Of a stretch of DNA of 64,000 nucleotides, positions 61,166-64,000 are shown in pieces. Position 1 is the first letter of the stretch; each line of letters begins with the position of its first letter. Source of the stretch: Planctomicrobium piriforme (lineage in GTDB: Bacteria > Planctomycetota > Planctomycetia > Planctomycetales > Planctomycetaceae); contig NZ_FOQD01000021.1 in assembly GCF_900113665.1 (NCBI RefSeq), positions 1 through 64,000 on the forward strand, in the 5' to 3' direction. A program made the position numbers and the translations under genes. Below the pieces are notes generated by a model that saw only the letters and a list, made by a program, of their open reading frames with translations, was not told the DNA's origin and did not search any database.

Positions 61166-61285
61166 GTGAGACGATGCCGGCTGTTTTGCGGCTCTCGTTT
61201 TCTCCAGATTGTCAATTTAGAATGTCCAATACGCCTCGGATTTCCATGCACCTTTCGCATCGCGAGTTGAAGAAGGAGCGTCAAG

Positions 61286-62290
61286 ATGGACGGACTGGTT
61301 CGAGCCACGGCGGAGACAACTGCACATTGTTCCGACTACCCGGCCTATCCCCACAAACTGGCACTGATCTGCGGCGCCTGCGGGCATGAGGGAAAATATG
61401 ATGTCGGCACGATCTTTCATAATGTGAAGAGTGAGCAATCTGATGAAGAACGGCCAGTGGAAGATTTCTACGCGTTCTCAGGTCATTTTCGCTGCATGAA
61501 ATGTGCGTCGTCGGATCTGCGACACTTCCCGAACCGAACGAAGGAAGTGCTGACGAAGGAAGGCCTGAAGCTGATCCCCGATGAGGGTCGACATGCGAGT
61601 CCGGGCTTTTTCATAGGCATGCCAGTCCTGTTTGACGGCACGCCTGCCATCACTGCTGCCTGGGCTGAAGATTATTTGCGGGAGCTGATCGCGCAGGAGC
61701 CGGACGACTTTTTTCTCTACGGCCGGCTCGCCAACGTCCTGTGCGGCGCCGAACTGTACGACGAGGCCCGCGTCGCTTTGAATCGGGCCGTCGAGCTCAA
61801 TCCGGGAGATATCAGCTCGCTTCACGAACTGGCGGTGCTGGATCTGGAAGAGGATCTGGTTGATTCCGCCATCACGCGTTTTCAGCAGGTGTTGCAGCAT
61901 TCCCGCCAGGCCACATTCCTCACCGAAGAGGTCCGACTGGAGATCGTGAGCGACACGTTGGGATATTTGGTTGAGCTTGATGCTTTGGAGCAATCTCTGG
62001 AGCATGTTGCCTTGGAAGATCAGAAGGGGGAGTTCGCCCCAGACGAGTTTGATGCTGTAACAGAAGAGGACTGGGCACGAGTCATTGACCAGTTCTTGCC
62101 GGAGATGTTGAACACATTGTTGCCGCCGCCTGAACTCCTGTCGGCGATGGTGCCTGAAGTGCCCGAGGACGAATTCGAAGATCCGTACAATCGACGGCCC
62201 CTGGTTCGCACCGAGGAGCGAGTTTCCCGCAACGCTCCCTGCCCTTGCGGCAGCGGGAATAAGTTCAAACGCTGCTGCGGCCGGTCATGA
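61286..62290 (+). CDS. TPR protein with CxxC and SEC-C zinc motifs
   Basis: 334 residues. N-terminal CGAC...CMKC pair (residues ~30-75) probably binds zinc. TPR-like helices follow in the middle (YGRLANVLCGAELYDEARVALNRAVELNPGDISSLHELAVLDLEED). The C-terminal SEC-C zinc finger, NAPCPCGSGNKFKRCCG, is intact. Start with AAGGAGCG upstream. SEC-C is also found on SecA and proteins that bind nucleic acid. It is next to the peroxiredoxin-kinase and RidA genes on the same strand and might be co-transcribed. Function unknown. Confidence 0.85.
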   Translation: MDGLVRATAETTAHCSDYPAYPHKLALICGACGHEGKYDVGTIFHNVKSEQSDEERPVEDFYAFSGHFRCMKCASSDLRHFPNRTKEVLTKEGLKLIPDEGRHASPGFFIGMPVLFDGTPAITAAWAEDYLRELIAQEPDDFFLYGRLANVLCGAELYDEARVALNRAVELNPGDISSLHELAVLDLEEDLVDSAITRFQQVLQHSRQATFLTEEVRLEIVSDTLGYLVELDALEQSLEHVALEDQKGEFAPDEFDAVTEEDWARVIDQFLPEMLNTLLPPPELLSAMVPEVPEDEFEDPYNRRPLVRTEERVSRNAPCPCGSGNKFKRCCGRS

Positions 62291-62337
62291 TTTTACATTC
62301 TTACCGGCATGATCACTGATTCACTGGAGATGCTTGG

Positions 62338-62814
62338 ATGACAATGGGAACGCGCGAACAGCGGTTGCAGGAACTGGGGTATCCCTTAGACCGGGTGCCG
62401 AAAAGCGGCGGGTTGTTCGACCCGGTGGCGGTGGTTGGGACGCTCGTTTACGCGTCAGGTCAGGTGCCCTTCGACGGCGACGAACTGATCGCGCCTGGCA
62501 AAGTTCCCACCGAAGTCTCGCAGGAAACGGCGACTCAGGCCGCGGCGTTGTGCGCTGCGAACATCCTCCGCACGGTCCGACAGCAGTTCGGCTCGCTCGA
62601 TGCGATCGAACGGGTGGTGCGGATCACCGGCTACGTCAACTCTTCGCCAGACTTCACCCTGCAGCACCTGGTCATGAACGGTGCTTCAAAACTGGTGCGG
62701 GAGGTCTTCGGAGAGCAGGGACGTCATGCCCGCACGGCACTTGGTGTCGCACAGTTACCGCTTGGCAGCAGCGTCGAACTGGAGATGATCCTGCAGCTCA
62801 AGCAAGGGAGTTGA
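62338..62814 (+). CDS. RidA-family protein (reactive imine deaminase/endoribonuclease-like)
   Basis: 158 residues of the YjgF/YER057c/UK114 (RidA) family. It shows YASGQVPFDGDELI, the CAANILRTVRQQFGSLDAIERVVRI helix-strand, VNSSPDFTLQHLVMNGASKLVREVFGEQGRHARTALGVAQLPLGSSVELEMI. Archetypal RidA residues Arg and Glu are seen (ARTALGVAQLPLGSSVELE). Subfamilies differ in activity, so deaminase function is probable, not proven. Its 3' end faces a perfect inverted repeat. Confidence 0.9.
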   Translation: MTMGTREQRLQELGYPLDRVPKSGGLFDPVAVVGTLVYASGQVPFDGDELIAPGKVPTEVSQETATQAAALCAANILRTVRQQFGSLDAIERVVRITGYVNSSPDFTLQHLVMNGASKLVREVFGEQGRHARTALGVAQLPLGSSVELEMILQLKQGS

Positions 62815-62877
62815 GTGTTGAGGGCTGAGTGTCGAGCGTAAATAGAGAGAGTGGATTTTTCACTCAACACTCAACTC
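62808..62877. repeat. Family C perfect inverted repeat at a convergent junction
   Basis: GAGTTGAGTGTTGAG (62808-62822) and CTCAACACTCAACTC (62863-62877) are exact inverted repeats of 15 bases with further degenerate copies of the GAGTGTCGAG word within. The left arm begins in the last codons of ridA. Confidence 0.85.
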
Positions 62878-62884
62878 TCGTCAC

Positions 62885-64000
62885 TCAACGCTCCGGAAAC
62901 AGTTCCATCAGCGCATCCACGAAGATCAACATGCCGGTGGGATCGGGGTGGTTGATCGAGTTCGACATCAGCGTGCTGTATGGGAGGCCTTGTCGCCAAA
63001 GTCGCCCGTAGCGGAGTGAGGCGTCGGCGAGCGCGACGTTGTGCTTCTCGCTGAATTCCCGCAGGCCGGTGACATAGGGTCGGGGATCTTGATCGATCCC
63101 CTTTTCCTTGGTCAGTCCCATCCAGTCAGGCCGGACGTAATGCGGTGTGAGAATGATCCACTCGCTGCCCATCCCCTGAAAGTCGGCCAGGAATTTTGAA
63201 TAGCGCGTTTCGACATCGGCCGGCTTCAGGCCGGCGTCGTTGACGAATTCGGACACGATCAAGTCGGGCTTCACGGCGAGCACGGTTTCGGCATAGTTGT
63301 GCGGTTCGCCAGGCGGCACGGCCAGGTAGGTCGCTGTGTTCCGTCCGCCCCAGGCTTCGGTGACAAGTTCGATTTTGGCTTGGGGGAAGCGTTCTTTCAG
63401 TTGATCTACGAATCGGGCCTGCCAGCGGTTTTGTGCGTATTCAGGCAGATAGCGGCCATCGGTGACGCTGTCGCCCCAGGCGAGAATTTTCACCGGCTCG
63501 CCGGAGCGCAGTTTCGCCATCGTCTTGGGAATCCGCTGTTCGGCGATACTGGGAGTCGACGCAGGCGGCGCGGGGTACTTGGTTTCCAGAATCGGAAAGA
63601 GATTGTCGTCGGTCAGTTTGGCGACCTTGCCTGGCAGCCAGATGTTCGCGAGCCGCCGTTCACCGGAAGCGAGTTCCGGTGCCTGCGGGCTGCCTGCGGC
63701 CGGTTGACCGGGGCGATATTTGATGTCACCAGCGGGCGTCAGCACGATCGTGTCGAGCCGCAGTTGGTTGTGCTTGTAGCTGGCATAGACCGGTTGCTTG
63801 GGGTCAATTTTGCCGCCTTCCAGTCGCCCGAGGTTCCCCCAGCTCAGGTCCGATTCGTAATCCTTGCCGCGAACCAGAAGTTCGTCTGTGTCTTTTTGAC
63901 CAGTCCGCACCACCAGGCTTTCGGGATCGAGGAGATGCGGGGTGGTCACTTCCTGTGCTTCGACCCCCTTGAGATGCGCCCCGCGCGCGTAACCTGGCGC
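62885..64000 (-). CDS. GDSL/SGNH hydrolase-like protein (5' end cut by window edge)
   Basis: At least 371 residues; the frame stays open (APGYARGAHLKGVEAQE precedes the visible part) to the right edge, so the start lies outside the window. The SGNH serine block is GDSVTDGRYL, the Asn is in VNDAG, the Gly block is WGGRNTATYL and the His region is TPHYVRPD/NSINHPDPTG. The N-terminal ~120 residues form a different, beta-rich domain (LLVRGKDYESDLSWG, LVLTPAGDIKY). SGNH enzymes hydrolyse esters such as acetyl groups on polysaccharides. It faces ridA. Confidence 0.87.
   Translation of the reverse strand, partial: APGYARGAHLKGVEAQEVTTPHLLDPESLVVRTGQKDTDELLVRGKDYESDLSWGNLGRLEGGKIDPKQPVYASYKHNQLRLDTIVLTPAGDIKYRPGQPAAGSPQAPELASGERRLANIWLPGKVAKLTDDNLFPILETKYPAPPASTPSIAEQRIPKTMAKLRSGEPVKILAWGDSVTDGRYLPEYAQNRWQARFVDQLKERFPQAKIELVTEAWGGRNTATYLAVPPGEPHNYAETVLAVKPDLIVSEFVNDAGLKPADVETRYSKFLADFQGMGSEWIILTPHYVRPDWMGLTKEKGIDQDPRPYVTGLREFSEKHNVALADASLRYGRLWRQGLPYSTLMSNSINHPDPTGMLIFVDALMELFPER

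Noticed and set aside
1..64000. tRNA, rRNA, insertion sequence or prophage genes
   Set aside because: I looked for tRNA arm patterns, transposase or integrase motifs and phage structural genes and found none. A tRNAscan-SE and ISfinder run would settle it.

Overview
The window looks like chromosomal DNA of a planctomycete, probably of the Planctomycetaceae/Gimesia-like side. Several lineage markers point that way: two DUF1559 pseudopilin-like proteins with an N-terminal prepilin motif and a C-terminal H-x9-D-G motif, the lysine-tailed 'small basic protein' shared by Planctomycetes, Verrucomicrobia and Chlamydiae, a formylmethanofuran dehydrogenase B-like protein, a PilM protein followed by two Met/Gly/Pro-rich membrane proteins, an EboE protein and a kinase fusion. 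The DNA is GC-rich. I saw no rRNA, tRNA, insertion sequence, prophage or CRISPR array.

Layout. 0-8 kb: hemD, a GAF-type sigma-54 activator, rsmE, a PhyH dioxygenase, argF and a YhaM-like HD nuclease. 8-15 kb: a DUF1559 protein, then an HxlR regulator divergent from an RND efflux adaptor/pump pair, with a clear operator-promoter region. 15-20 kb: three small hypothetical genes, a beta-propeller/di-haem cytochrome and an FmdB-like protein. 20-26 kb: an LpxH-like phosphatase, fmt, punA and eboE on the plus strand, running into a GH3-like gene whose 3' end overlaps eboE, then the small basic protein. 26-33 kb: a PilM-type module of three large genes. 33-38 kb: a phytochelatin-synthase-like protein, csrA, a multi-span membrane protein, YceI and a lipoprotein. 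38-50 kb: priA, a phosphoesterase, yidC, an AraC regulator, a DUF1559/lipoprotein pair and pepA. 50-64 kb: pgk, a TlpA-like protein, a copper-type P-ATPase, an RlmI-like methyltransferase, a lone receiver protein, a metal-binding lipoprotein, a histidine phosphatase, a peroxiredoxin-Ser/Thr kinase fusion, a TPR/SEC-C protein, RidA and a GDSL/SGNH hydrolase that runs off the right edge.

The most interesting coding feature is the peroxiredoxin-kinase fusion at 59690-61165. It has intact 2-Cys peroxiredoxin cysteines and an essentially complete kinase core, with no membrane segment. It could be a one-protein peroxide-to-phosphorylation relay. The PilM module at 26.8-33.0 kb looks like the inner-membrane platform of a pilus or secretion-like machine of unusual composition.

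The most interesting non-coding feature is a set of long, imperfect, sometimes nested palindromes built from a small vocabulary of repeated words. They occupy most convergent gene junctions in the window. The best, at 35472-35703, has outer arms matching at 29 of 31 positions. They may be bidirectional terminators, a mobile palindromic repeat family, or both.
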